A stretch of DNA of 64,000 nucleotides from Calonectria ilicicola (lineage: Eukaryota; Ascomycota; Sordariomycetes; Hypocreales; Nectriaceae): contig CP085835.1 of assembly GCA_020809705.1 (NCBI GenBank), positions 868,001 to 932,000 on the forward strand. The letters run 5' to 3'. Both the position numbers and the translations under genes were made by a program. Shown in pieces: positions 12,213-24,281 of the stretch. The notes beneath the pieces are model-generated. The model ran no database searches and was not told the DNA's origin. It saw only the letters and a program-made list of their open reading frames with translations. Position 1 is the first letter of the stretch. Each line of letters begins with the position of its first letter.

Positions 12213-15200
12213 ATGAGCATGGCAGACGATCAATTCCCAGCCTCGGTCAAAGAGGCCCAAGACCATATTCGCAAAATCAGAAGCGATAAAGGGCTCGGCG
12301 ATGGCCCAGATCAGGTTGGAAACAATGCTTCCGACCTCGAATCTGCACTCAGAATGTCCGTAAAAGAAGTCCAGCATGGCAAACTACTACGTAGCCTCCA
12401 GCTCTAACATCGCGATAGCTTGTCCGACGATCTATACCGAACCGCGACGCATTTCCTACTGGAACTGATCCAGAATGCCGACGACAACACATACTCCGCA
12501 CATGAACCAACCATCAGCATCACATATTCACCGAATCAAGTCAGGATTGATTGCAACGAAGATGGTTTCACCTTTAGAAATGTCGAGGCAATATGCCGCA
12601 TTTGTAACAGCACAAAAAGCGGCCGAAGCAAGTCTTCAGGTTTTGTCGGAGAAAAGGGCATCGGATTCAAGGCTGTTTTTAAAGCAGCACACACAGTTTG
12701 GATCAAGTCCGGCCACTATTCATTCAAATTCGACCGCGACGCCCATCTAGGAATGATTGCGCCTATCTGGCATCAATTCCCTGGCCAAACTAAAAAAGGG
12801 TGGACCAGCATTCTTCTCGACTTGACTGATAATTGCGACCAAACAGCAATCATTAATGAGCTGAGGTCGTACGACTCCAGACTATTGCTCTTTCTCAGGA
12901 GACTCCGAAAACTTGTGGTCAAGGTGGATTTTGGCAGGTTCAGGCCGGGCGGGTTTACCAAGTCTCTTGGTCGTGGAGACTGGCCAGCCACAAATCCAGC
13001 CATGATGACGCTGCGGACTGATCGAAAACAGAATGATTATTTCGTTTGGAAGCAAAGAGTAGACAATCTTCCCAACGAGGGACGGCGACAAGGTATCTCG
13101 AGCTCCGAGGTCGTGTTAGCATTTCCCCTCCAGAACAACATGACTGAGCCGCTGCTTGAGGCTCAAAACGTGTATGCCTTTTTGCCCATCCGCGATTGCG
13201 GTTTCAAGGTGAGTCCAAAAATTCCAAAAACGCGAGCCAAACACTAAAAAGGTAAATAGTTTCTACTTCAAGGAGACTTTCTTCTTCCGGCAAACCGAGA
13301 GGATGTCACTGCTGATTCAGCCTGGAACAAGGCGTTGATATCGGCTGCATCAAATGCATTTGTGGATGCTATGGTTCACATGGCCCACCTCAAAACTCAG
13401 CTTCGATATACACTAGTTCGCTTCGTTCCAAACCAGATGTCGCAGTCGCCGATCTTCGAAGATTTCCGGGACCAGGTCATGGAAAAACTCCGAAAAGCGG
13501 CAATATTGGAAACACAATACGGGACGTTGCAGCCTCCAGACGTGATGACCTTCATCCCCAAAGAGTTTTGCGACGAAACGGGCTGTCCTTTTGTGCTCAC
13601 TCCTGAAAACAGCAGAAAAATTTTGTCAGAAAACTACCATGTTGACGACCAATCATATATGATGGATCTGGACTTGAAAGTCATGGACCAGGAGGCGTTT
13701 GTGAGCCAAACCAAGGTATTGCTCAACAGCAATCCTGCAAAGTTTTTCAAAGACAGGAGCAAATCTTGGCACGCCAGCTTTTGCCAATCGCTCACATCCC
13801 TCAGTGCCCAAACCCGGTTAACTATGGCCATCATCCCAGTCCGTTCTGGGGCCTGGGTTACAGCAAGCAATGGACCCATCTTCTTCCCAAAAGACGACAT
13901 GGCCGACTCAGTTATTCCAGAGGGCATCAACGTCAAGGTCGTTGATCGCGAGGCTGCTAATGACTCCAACCGCCGCAATCTGTTTACTTTGATGGGTGTA
14001 AGAGAATATCAGAACACAGATATTTCGAATATCATCATTGGTACACACAAAAGCACTTTATTCAAGCCTGCAACGCTGTCGCCGGAGGTTTTGGTGTCTC
14101 ACGCCGTGTTTCTTTTCAAAGCTGGATGGGAGAACAAGACCAACGAAAATATATGGATGGCTGCAAAAAGCGGTCCCTCTCTCCAAGCCTTCTCCATGTA
14201 CATGCCCTCTAATGAACCTTCGTCAGCGAACCAAGTTCTGCCGAAAGGGGAAACTTACGGCATCCTGCATCAAGCTTACTCCCAACAAAACAACCAAAGG
14301 TATGACGACTGGCTTAAGTTCCTAAAGAAGGAACTTAAAATTGCAGTCTACCCACGCATTATGAATCCCAGCCCTATTTTCAATGCTTCTAGCCCCAACT
14401 ACATACATCCGGACTTCGTCAGTCTGATGAAAGGCACATTGACAGAACAGAGTCTAGTGGTTTTGAGAGATGGCTGGGAATATTATAAACAGTTCCTTGA
14501 TCGCAACAGCGTCGAAGCGGCAGCTTTCGGCTTTAATGGGCAGCAACAAAATCTCATTGATTTCCTAAGAACAATTCCTGCTAAATGCATTGGAATGACA
14601 GAGTTTATTCCAATCAAAAATACCTTCATATCACTTCCAAAGATGGTAGAAACTGGCGAAGGCTTAGCTCCCTTACTTTCCATTCCCGAACCAGAGCATC
14701 CCGACTGGATTAAACCATTAGGATGCCTCCACGTCACCCTTGAGGACGACGTCCGATTCTATCTCGAATGTCTTCGGGGTGCATCCAAACGCCTTGATAC
14801 TACCATGGATACTGTATGCAAGTTCATGTTGGAGATTGAGCTCAAGGGGGGCAACAAGTTGGTTCTACTACGGGAGGCCTTCAAAAAAGAAAAGCTTATT
14901 TACGTCCCAGCAAAAACAAAACAGTTAGTATCGAAATGGATGACCACAGAAGAATGTTTCTGGAGGGGTGAGTCATGGCTGAAACACTCCGTGGGTCTTG
15001 AGGCACTCTATCCCGACAATGAGATTCTCTTTCGAAACTATCTACGCGTCCCAAACTCAAGACTCGAGCACCTTGTGAAGGAGGCAGAAGGCATACGGCT
15101 TGGCCACAAGAACTCACATATTGCAAGGATATTTTCGGCCATTTCTAACCATTTGGTAAATGAGGAAATGACGGAAGAGCAACGAGAGAGGCTGAGAAGT

Positions 15201-16967
15201 CACCCCATGTTTCCAATCGTAACTAAGCCTGATAAGGAGCCATACGAATATTTGGCAAGTGCAAGCGATGCACGACCCTGGTTAATCGCCGATCGGGTCG
15301 TGTTTTGGACTAGCTTCCAGTACATTTTACCTGTACTTGGCATGTCAGTTGAGACGGTGTTGAAAATAAACAACTTCATCATCGCCCTAAGGCTTGGGGA
15401 GCGACTTTTGAGCAAGAAAGCGACATGCGTAACAGAAGCTCACGGCAACGTTGAGCAATCCGACGAGCTGACTGAACGCTACCGGGCCCGAACAGACTAT
15501 CTACTTCGGTATGTTGAGCCAAATACATTTATGAAATAGCAATTAATCTAACATTTCTTAGACTCGTTCCAAAGGCTCAAGTCGCAAAAGAGCCAATGGT
15601 ACGGAATTTCCGTAGCGTAGAAGTTCATATCGCCTCCAAAATCGTACAATACTGGCGAGCTCCTGTTGGACTGACACAAGTCCAAAGTACACTCAGCGAT
15701 GGTGTTGCGTTTATCGAATGCGACTACAAGGGGCAGCTTCGCGTGTACTTCCGCCAGGGCTATGAAACAGAAGCAAACGCTTGTGAACTAGCTGAGCAAT
15801 TACGGCAGTTTTTCAACATATCCGTCGAGAATCGCGATTTGCTAAACGTGATTCTGACAGACAGAATTGAAAGAGTGGAAGAGCTTTTCGAGATACGAGG
15901 AATACCTCCGCTTCCCGAAAATGTTGTGAAGGAAACCCATGGCGAGGACAGCGAGGTTGATGATTTCGATCCAGTGGAGAACAGCGAGCCGCCACCGGAG
16001 GAGGACAGTGCCTCGCGCTTTTCTCGTCTTCTTCGCCGTATGCGGTTCATTCCTGTCAGGCCCACCGACAATGGAGATTACGTCACCCAAGACGAGAAAG
16101 ATGTCATTCGCGAGCCAGGTATAAATAAGCCTCCTGTGGTCCAAGCACCCATTATTCCTACGGTCAGGAGCACCATGATGCAACTAAAGCTATCGCAAGA
16201 CCAAGATTCCATTGTAGGAACAGCGCCTGAATTATCCTTCCTCGATAAAATTAAAGGACTTGCACAGTTTGACAACGACATCGGAGAAATGATTGTAGGT
16301 ACATTTCAATCCTTGAATAGCAACAAGCTAACCCGTTCTAGGTCTCGGACATACTCGAGGAGGTCCTTGGTAACCAGTACGACCCAAAGGGCATGTGGAG
16401 AAGAGGTACTTCCAAATCTGCGGATGTGGCACCATTTGTCTTTACAGATTACCAAGGACGTTTTACTGCATTGCTATCTCAACTAGCAGGAGTTTCTGGT
16501 AGATCTCAAGGCTATGGAAATCTCATCTATCACATCGATGTCAAGACCACACGCAGTTCTTCTCCGGGCAAACTGAAGTTGAGAAAGAGTGAACTCGATC
16601 GCGTAAGTGGATGAATATTCTCAAAATTGTCGACCGGCAGAATGCTAACGAGGATGGAATATAGGCAAGACAATACTCTACCCTCCAAGCATATGATGCA
16701 GAGTTATCAAAGAGCGTTTATAGGAATGTCTCTGTTGTGGCATACATCTCGAATGTCCGCAGCAATCCAAGCATCATGTTCCTAACTGACACATGGGATC
16801 TGATCAACCAAGGTCAGCTGCAGATGAATCAACAAGCGGAATGCAAGTTATCACTCAATCTAAGGCCACGATCAGAGGAGCAGTCACACTCAAAGTCAGT
16901 GGAGCCAGTTGGACTCGACGTTGTTCAGTTCAAACCTATCGGAGGACCTCCCTTGGGAAAATCATGA
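12213..16967 (+). CDS. Large GHKL-ATPase / NOV_C (DUF3883) domain protein
   Basis: Six exons (12213-12355, 12419-13208, 13260-15508, 15562-16294, 16342-16602, 16665-16967) total 4,479 nt and encode 1,492 residues. Near the N-terminus is a sacsin/NO VEIN-like GHKL ATPase: N-box ELIQNADDN at residues 63-71, the acidic NEDG near 94-97, and the lid glycines GEKGIGF at 125-131. The C-terminal part (about 1295-1460) resembles NOV_C/DUF3883, with YHIDVKTT followed by a basic KLKLRKSELDR segment, a layout like that of PD-(D/E)xK nuclease-type folds. The middle 1,000 residues are unassigned. The first intron uses a weak GTCCGT donor but has a good CTCTAAC branch site, and removing it both avoids a TAA at 12405 and creates the family-like join RILSDDLY. 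The function of fungal members is not established. The reading frame is intact. Confidence 0.88.
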
Positions 16968-17210
16968 AATATGACATTAAGATTAAGGTTTTTTATTAGT
17001 TCATGGGGATTGAATTTTGATAGATCAGGGAATGGTTCTTATGTTAGTTTACTTTATTCAAGATGCTCTAATCGCAGTTTAATGATGCATTGCGGGCCAA
17101 GTCTTAAATATGGCCAAAGAAATGGCTTCTGATACGTACGTCGTTCACTCTATTTTAGTAGTAAAATTGTTCGTGGTAAGGCGCTTCAGCTTTTATCATG
17201 TAATGTACAT

Positions 17211-18473
17211 CTATTTGCTCAGAAACGTCAAAGCGGCGAGGCATAGCGCATCCACACCCGATCGCATTGTTGGTTGTATAACGGGAGCAAACAGGGCCGA
17301 GTGGTTTCCGGGGATCTCTTCTGCCTGGTTGCCCTCCTTCTGGGCGTTATCCCAGAGTTCATGGTCAATCCCCCCAATAAACCAAAAGCAACATGGAAGG
17401 TCCTTGCAAGTACCCAGCGTAGAGAAATCTTCGGCAACATTAGTTCTTGGAGTGTCTCCATCAAAGTCCTCAAAGTGTTGTCCAAAAGACGCGGCCAGCT
17501 GAGATGCCACATCCTTGTCATTGTCAGTTGGAGGGAACCTCCGTGTTGGAGTGAATACGGGTGGTTTGGGCGAACCACTAGCCACACATTCGGCCTCAAC
17601 AATGCGTTTAATAGCAGATATAATTTTCTGTCGAGTTTCCAGCTTGACGGTCCTAAAGTCAAGTCCAATTTCCGCCCGATCTGCGATGATGTTCTCTGTT
17701 TGTCCAGCTTGCAGACTTCCCACAGTCAGCACAGCGAGATCGGTGGGGTCAATCTCCCTGCTCACGATGCTCTGTAGGCGAACAACGATATGTGCAGCGA
17801 GAAGTGCTGGGTCTACTGTCTGGTGTGGTAGCGACCCATGACCGCCTCGCCCGAACACGGTAATTTTAAGACTGTCGGCAGCAGCCATAATAGCCCCAGG
17901 ACGCGAGCCCACGCTTCCCGCACGCAGTCGCATCACGTGCTGGCCAAAGACATAATCCGGGAGAGGGATCTTGGTATAGAGTCCATCGTCAACCATTGCC
18001 TGTGCACCTCCACCCCGTTCTTCATCAGGCTGGAATAGCACAATCAAGGTTCCCTTCCATGCATCCTGCATTTTTGCGAGCGTTTCGGCCGCTGCCAGCA
18101 GACAGGTGATGTGCATATCATGCCCGCACGCATGCATTACAGGCTTTTCGATACCGTCTGCATCGCGCATAGTAACCGAGCTGGCATATGGGAGGCCCGT
18201 AAGTTCTTTCACGGGAAGTGCGTCCATGTCCGCTCGGAGAAGAATTGTCTTCCCTTCGCCATTTTTGAGAATTCCCACCAGCCCATAGCCACCGATATTT
18301 GTGTGGATTTCATAGGCATTTAATTGAGATAGATGCTCTGCAATCTTTTGAGATGTAGCCTTCTCTTGTCGCGAAAGTTCAGGATGAGCATGGAAGTGTT
18401 TGTATAGAGCTTCGTATGGAGTCAAGTCGAGAGAAGCTCCTTTCAAAATTTCTGATAGTTTTGCTTGCGCCAT
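17211..18473 (-). CDS. M20-family amidohydrolase / carboxypeptidase-like
   Basis: A single-exon 420-residue metal-dependent amidohydrolase of peptidase family M20 (N-acyl-amino-acid amidohydrolase/aminoacylase-like). It would hydrolyse amide bonds of N-acylated amino acids or related substrates. Metal-binding motifs visible are RADMDALP, HACGHDMH and PDEERGGGA, with GQHVM further on. The lid/dimerisation segment begins near SLKITVFGRGGHGS. The ATG at 18473 is preferred because the upstream extension to 18668 is low-complexity and the conserved fold starts just after MAQAKLSEIL. No signal peptide is seen, so it is probably cytosolic. It converges with the GHKL gene across a 243-bp gap. Exact substrate unknown. 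Confidence 0.9.
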   Translation of the reverse strand: MAQAKLSEILKGASLDLTPYEALYKHFHAHPELSRQEKATSQKIAEHLSQLNAYEIHTNIGGYGLVGILKNGEGKTILLRADMDALPVKELTGLPYASSVTMRDADGIEKPVMHACGHDMHITCLLAAAETLAKMQDAWKGTLIVLFQPDEERGGGAQAMVDDGLYTKIPLPDYVFGQHVMRLRAGSVGSRPGAIMAAADSLKITVFGRGGHGSLPHQTVDPALLAAHIVVRLQSIVSREIDPTDLAVLTVGSLQAGQTENIIADRAEIGLDFRTVKLETRQKIISAIKRIVEAECVASGSPKPPVFTPTRRFPPTDNDKDVASQLAASFGQHFEDFDGDTPRTNVAEDFSTLGTCKDLPCCFWFIGGIDHELWDNAQKEGNQAEEIPGNHSALFAPVIQPTMRSGVDALCLAALTFLSK

Positions 18474-20840
18474 TTTGTTGAAATTGCTGGAGATAGACTT
18501 GGCAGAGAAAAAAAAGAATTTACATTTGAGAAATCGCCGAAGGATGTAGACGAAGGAATCGGAATAACATGACTCATACATGAAGCTAGAACACACCGAT
18601 CCTTCCCCCCGCTTGTGAAGTTCGCCAAATTGTGATGACTCAGCAAGTCTGTTTTGAGCTGTGCTCAAAAAAAGGGCATATATTCAGGACTAACAATATC
18701 AATTTGAGAACGGATTTTACTGCAAATGGGATTTTTAAATTATTTAAATCTGCCCATTCAACACAAAACACCAGTCACCCTAACTTAAACAGAGCATTCC
18801 TCTCAGTCCTTTAAGACCACGCTACAACCTGTTCATCTATTGTTGTCTCTCGTGAGAACGAAACTTGGTACGGCTGATTCTGCTAACTTACTACATTTTG
18901 CTTTTACTAACATATGATTTTCACTTACTTTGCGGGTTTATCTATTCATTGTTGTCTCATTCCGTTTCTAGAGGCACTTATTAATGCCATGTGGCACCTC
19001 TCCACCACGTTCACTCGGTCTAGCTTACATTTTATATTACACATCATTTGGGCCCGGGGTCCTGAGGGGCTACTACCACCACAGCTGTGGAGCACTAACA
19101 GATCCACCACCAATCGTTCTTGTAGTCTTGCCCACGATCCTACCGGTCCAACATTCCTTTCGGCCGATTTCCCCGAATACTTGGGCATAGTTCGGCCCAA
19201 ACCTCCGTCACCACGATATGTTATATTCATAAATCAAGCAGATTCAGAGGATATTATAATGCAGAGCCAACCATAGGCAATTTAATTTAATCTCAAAAGC
19301 AAGTAGTCTGTCAAACACAAGTGATTGCTCCATGCCAGGCAAATATCGTTCACGTCCGAGTCAGTGACTAGTTTGTGTCCTCCGTCTCGGGTCAGATCCA
19401 ATATTCATTTATTAGTATTACCCAAAGTTTTATCATTATTTTCTCTGACTGTTGACGAGTTCTTCATTAGCAAAATAATAGATTTTTCCACTAGAAAGTT
19501 GTTCACACGCCCCAGTATCGACCATGCGCCATGGCTGAGACTTTAACAGAATTGAGGATAGCAGCGGAGATCGCGATTCCCCAAATAGATCCGTAAGCAC
19601 GCATGAAAGCAAATTCTCCTGTATCAAGAGTAGTGCCAGGCTCGGGCAAGTCTACCTAGACCACTGGCAAGTCAGTCATCATCATATTAGCAGGAAAATT
19701 ATCCCAGTGTTAGCCCCGCTTGAAAGATGCTGGTATTGCGTTGGGATCAGCGAGGGTCGCTGGCTGCTCAGGCATGAGGTGGTGATCTCTTGTATTAGCG
19801 TTCAGTGACGGGTTGCGTTGGTTTTCAATTTGCTATTATTTTATTCTCATCCATGACATCTCTCTAAAAAAAATTATATATATCTAAAATCTGTCTCAAC
19901 CACCAAACACATGTCGGTCAATTCAATTACGCCCGCAGACAGGGTGTGAACTAATAGTGCTAATGGTGTTGTTCTAACAGAGCTAATCCCGAACAGGAAA
20001 CGTGCCGGGCTTCAGTGGGGCTCTCGCTTAAGCCGACTCTAACCTCAAACAAAGCTACCCTATAGCGATCAAACAAACTTTATGATACCCCCAGCAATCA
20101 TACATTTCATTCAAAGAACGTAGAAGATATAATATCTCTAATTTTGTAATTGTATATTCCATGTGATTTAGCGTCCCATTTACCATTGCTGTGAAGGAAG
20201 CTTCAGTTGCTGTTTGAAGTGGATCTAGCATACAGCCTGCGTAAATACTCTCACAGCCTATTTTTATTCTGGTTCAGGAATTAAATTTTATTTTAAGTAG
20301 AAACTAGTCCTTGTTCTGATATTTCCTCCTTCTTATTTTAATAAAAACTGTTCAAGAGGATAATTCTGTCCCCTATGCAGCTAGGCCACATGAATCAGTG
20401 TTCTCAGATGAGGTGAAGGGAAGAAGCTAGCTATTAATCCGCGCTAATTGCTTGTTGAGACCAACAAACAACCCCACACCTGATATATACGCCAAATTTG
20501 ATGCTAAATAACAGGATTTTAGGGAGCGAGTTGAATTCCTTGTCGGGATGTGATCCAAGAGTTGTGCAACATACCGGCAAAACTCCGGCGTATCTGGACT
20601 GCCTCGAATCAACCGCGTTTGTGTTGCACATTGGACGCCACCTGCCGTCTTGTGTTTTCTTTTTATGATAGCTCTTGGGATCATACTGTGTTTCACAAAT
20701 CCACGTGATAAACCCCTCTTCTTTTCCTTGTTTTTCTTTTTGTTTGCGGGAATTTAAAATGGACACTTCACGTTGTTTCTCGCTGTTTTGTTGTTTCTCA
20801 TCCATCGAGCACCCCTCTTCGATCGAGCGACCCATCTACA
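18474..20840. other. Long intergenic region, nothing recognised
   Basis: About 2.4 kb with only short overlapping ORFs on both strands and no recognisable domain. It contains AT-rich patches (around 19860 and 20280-20350) and a pyrimidine-rich stretch just upstream of the DUF6604 start. It presumably includes the promoters of both divergent neighbours. Confidence 0.5.
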
Positions 20841-23351
20841 ATGCTTCCTCCCCAGCTAGTGGGAATCTACCAGCAATACAAGCAGGACACTGACTCAGTG
20901 GCTGCATGGCTGGCCTCTACTGCCAAGTCTTGCGGGTATCCTGCAGACTTGCTCACCCCCAAGACGCAGCAAGCCGAGGGCTCTGCACAAGCGACCGCTG
21001 CCTCGACACCAACACCATACGTTGTGGCTGTATCCGACTATATACCACTTGCAACATGTATTGCTCGTTACAAGAATGGCTCTTTCAAGGTGCCAGACAC
21101 CTTCTCCAGGACGATCGATCGAGTCATTGCTCTGCGATCTGAGTTTGCCCGCAAGTTGAGGGAGCAACCCGTCCCAAAGAATCTAGAATCTGATCAAACA
21201 CACGGGCACTTTGTTGAAGTTCTCAAAGCCGTCCGAGATGTCCTCTATCCATGCATGTCTTCTCGGGCTGCACCTAAGGCAACTAAGGAAGCCGCCGCCC
21301 AAACGGCTCTGCCTGACATGACCAACAAATTTGCGACTCTGTCTGTCGATGAACCCTCTGAAGCATTTCTCAAAAACTTTCAAGGGCCCTTGGCAGAAAG
21401 ACCCCGGCCACAAAAATACGACAAGGTGACTTACAGAGCCCAAATCTGTTGCGCATTCGACGACAGTCTGTTCTCTCTTTCACTTTTGATGAAGGATCTG
21501 TACGCCTTAAGGAAGCAAATCATGTTTATCTGGTCAGATTATGAATCTGGCAACGTTGATCTTGCCGCTGCCGCTGTTGCTTCAAACACAGCCGTTGCCG
21601 TTGCCCGTGGCATGATAGAAGATGCTGCCATTCCAGAGGGCCAACGTTTAGCAACCATTCTACTGTACTACTACTTGGGTCAGTGTGGTTTGAACGGATA
21701 TGATTTAACAAAAATTGATCCTGTGGGGATGTGCTTCGAAGAAGATTTATATGACCTCGCTAATAAAGCGTGCTATTTCGCCTTGGATCTGTTGAACTAC
21801 TTTATAAATCTTTATGATCCCAAGTTTATCTCTGTGTTCTCGAGACGAATGAACGGACCTTGCACCGAAGTTGGTGAGTCTGAACTCAGACCGCTGCTCA
21901 AAAAGTACCAAGAGGATAGAGATTTACTTCTGGAAATTTTTACCGAATTCTCAATCGCATTCATGATGGCGCCCTCATTCCCGATCCAGGACGAGTTTTT
22001 CCACAGTCTTAAATCCACGGCTGAAACACGCACTGTGACAATGTCGCTCGTTTTTGCTACTCAGGTTTTCCTCGACATTCGCCACACCATGAAAAGTGCC
22101 ACTCGCAAATGTTTTGTGTCGGTAATGAATGAAGCGAATATGATGCAGGCTCATATAAACAAGTGTCTGGGTTTTCACCAAAAGTTCGGCATCAAAATCA
22201 ACGTAGAGTGCAGCGATAAGGCATTGTTTGAAAAAGCGGAGTCCTTGACAGCGATAATGGAACGAGACATATTCTACGACTTCAAAGTGGGTTCAATGAA
22301 ACAGGAATGGGTAACTCTCGGTGAAAAGATGGAGCCTTATGTGTTTTTCATCCGTTCACCCATTCTGGCTGGCATCTATATTTTTATCCTCCGCACCGAG
22401 ATGTACCGCATTGGATCATATCTGTCAAGGTGTTCTGGGTCAATTTTGAGCTGTGCGCACCTCTATAACTGCCTAGACCAAGAAGGGTTGTTGAAGGGTC
22501 GATGGCGAGACATGGACATGGCCATAGCGGTGCTTGGAGAGAAAACCTTCATGTTCGGAGGCAAAAAGCCAAGCAATCCATCCTCTTACTTTGAGAGGTA
22601 TTGTATTCAGACAGGCGTAGAAGCTGCCTCCTTTGCCAAAAACCGCCGCCGGCCGGAAATATCGTCTCGCGGACGCCGGGTGAAGTTGGGCGCTCCTGTT
22701 TCCTTCATGTTTCTGGATACGGTGAGAGGGAAACGCATCAACGCTCGATGCCTGGTCAACGACATGCATGCTATGTTATCTCAGTATAAAGACATTGTTT
22801 CGACTAGGGATAGAACTTCCGGGATACAACGAACCGAGACTCCTCAAGACCCTAAAGACAAGCACCGCAGCCATCAGAAAAAGCGCACTAAAAAGAAGAG
22901 CAAGGAGAAGAAAGATGACGGAATGACACCGGAGGAGCTCATAGTAACAACACTTTTCGCCCTGCAGACCGAGAAGCCTGAGTTGACGTTTCCATTCACG
23001 ATATTACATCGTTTTTGTTGGACAGTGCTCAAGAATGTAAAGAGACACTGCGAAAAAAGTTTTGATCAGGTATTGGGACCGATGAGCGTTGCAGAACAAA
23101 GACAGCTGCCGACAATGGTCGGACACATTTTTGCAATCGCGAGCGGATTTGAACCTAAAGAGATGGATATGAGCATCCTCGAATTGACAGCATTGCCCGT
23201 GAATCAAATGATTGATTCAGGGAGTGGGACAATTGCTACCGTTGTTTTTGAAGAGATGGGCTATGAGATCGAAGAAACCATTGAAGGTAATGGTCGGACG
23301 GGGTGGAACGTCAGACAAGTCCGAGGAAAGGAAGGAGGAGGCATAGCTTGA
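20841..23351 (+). CDS. DUF6604 domain protein
   Basis: A single-exon 836-residue protein. The N-terminus (YQQYKQDTDSVAAWLAST, then AKSCGYPADLL) matches the start typical of fungal DUF6604 proteins. The remainder looks mostly helical, with a long middle region lacking known catalytic motifs. A strongly basic stretch near residues 670-695 (HQKKRTKKKSKEKK) could be a nuclear-localisation or nucleic-acid-contact patch. No signal peptide or transmembrane segment is obvious. The reading frame is clean, unlike several neighbours. The molecular function of the family is not known to me, and the neighbours give no clue. Confidence 0.85.
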   Translation: MLPPQLVGIYQQYKQDTDSVAAWLASTAKSCGYPADLLTPKTQQAEGSAQATAASTPTPYVVAVSDYIPLATCIARYKNGSFKVPDTFSRTIDRVIALRSEFARKLREQPVPKNLESDQTHGHFVEVLKAVRDVLYPCMSSRAAPKATKEAAAQTALPDMTNKFATLSVDEPSEAFLKNFQGPLAERPRPQKYDKVTYRAQICCAFDDSLFSLSLLMKDLYALRKQIMFIWSDYESGNVDLAAAAVASNTAVAVARGMIEDAAIPEGQRLATILLYYYLGQCGLNGYDLTKIDPVGMCFEEDLYDLANKACYFALDLLNYFINLYDPKFISVFSRRMNGPCTEVGESELRPLLKKYQEDRDLLLEIFTEFSIAFMMAPSFPIQDEFFHSLKSTAETRTVTMSLVFATQVFLDIRHTMKSATRKCFVSVMNEANMMQAHINKCLGFHQKFGIKINVECSDKALFEKAESLTAIMERDIFYDFKVGSMKQEWVTLGEKMEPYVFFIRSPILAGIYIFILRTEMYRIGSYLSRCSGSILSCAHLYNCLDQEGLLKGRWRDMDMAIAVLGEKTFMFGGKKPSNPSSYFERYCIQTGVEAASFAKNRRRPEISSRGRRVKLGAPVSFMFLDTVRGKRINARCLVNDMHAMLSQYKDIVSTRDRTSGIQRTETPQDPKDKHRSHQKKRTKKKSKEKKDDGMTPEELIVTTLFALQTEKPELTFPFTILHRFCWTVLKNVKRHCEKSFDQVLGPMSVAEQRQLPTMVGHIFAIASGFEPKEMDMSILELTALPVNQMIDSGSGTIATVVFEEMGYEIEETIEGNGRTGWNVRQVRGKEGGGIA

Positions 23352-24281
23352 AGCTTTTAATACTGTACAGGATACATAACATAAGCATTAACCAAGATTG
23401 AATAAATTTCCTTCTCAAGATGACCTGCATTCCGTTTGGAGGAGGCTTCAAACTGAAACCTTTTGTTTTTGACCGGAGTGGGTCAATTCAACGATGTGAA
23501 CCGCTTTACTTTGTTGAACGCATGACGTCGTTGTTGGTGTCATCAATTGCACCTCCTTCAATCACAGTTGTTTTCATAAACCGGAATTCTTTTTTAGAAT
23601 TATGTTTTCAAGGAGTTTCTAGTCATAATTTGCACTCAACCCTCGTCGCGTGCTCTCTCGCTTCGGCTGGATCATCCCAACAATCCCTGCCAAGACCGTG
23701 TTCCAAGTTCAACCTTACTTCCTGGTGTTAATTAGCCCTACTAGCGATCTAGCGGGTCTAGAAAAGCTCGAAGCTACCGGAATCAACATTTCAATTGGTT
23801 ACCTGTCGTCCAGGTCCCATCCGCGGCTCTTACAGAAGGTTGCGGGCTGCTGTCATGGGCGGAAACCCAGCGGTGAGGCCCACCCGTCTGTAACGGCGTT
23901 TCAGCTTCACTCCCCTGGGCGCATGGAACTGCGTTTCTCCGCCCACTCATCAACCGCGCCGTAAATTAAACGGGCCAGCTTCTAACCGCCTCGGGATAAT
24001 TCATCGTCTGCCCTTGTCCACCGAACCCGCCCACTCCCAGGCCTTGATACATCGCAGCACCGAATTATCCGGTTGACTCGACTCTGGTGAAGACGCGGAG
24101 GCCGGTCTTGCACGATGCTTCTGGCTCAATGCAGCGTGGAGTAACATGGGTACAGCTCACATAAAGAGCCTTCATACCGCCATTCTGTTGCCATGATTCG
24201 TCCCCTTCTCTTCACCCCCCATCACAGCTGGTCTGTTCACGTAGTCGTTCCTTGAACCATTCGCTCTTTTCTTTTCTCAAA
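23352..24281. other. Intergenic region and lyase promoter
   Basis: About 0.93 kb, more GC-rich towards the downstream gene, with a pyrimidine-rich stretch directly before the PL20 start as is common in fungal promoters. No gene or repeat is recognised. Confidence 0.5.

Noticed and set aside
12405..12407. Premature stop in the GHKL-ATPase gene
   Set aside because: A 63-bp intron (12356-12418) with a good branch site removes it and yields a family-consistent join, so the gene is taken as intact.
18474..18668. N-terminal extension of the M20 amidohydrolase
   Set aside because: The extension is low-complexity and the conserved fold begins just after the internal ATG at 18473.
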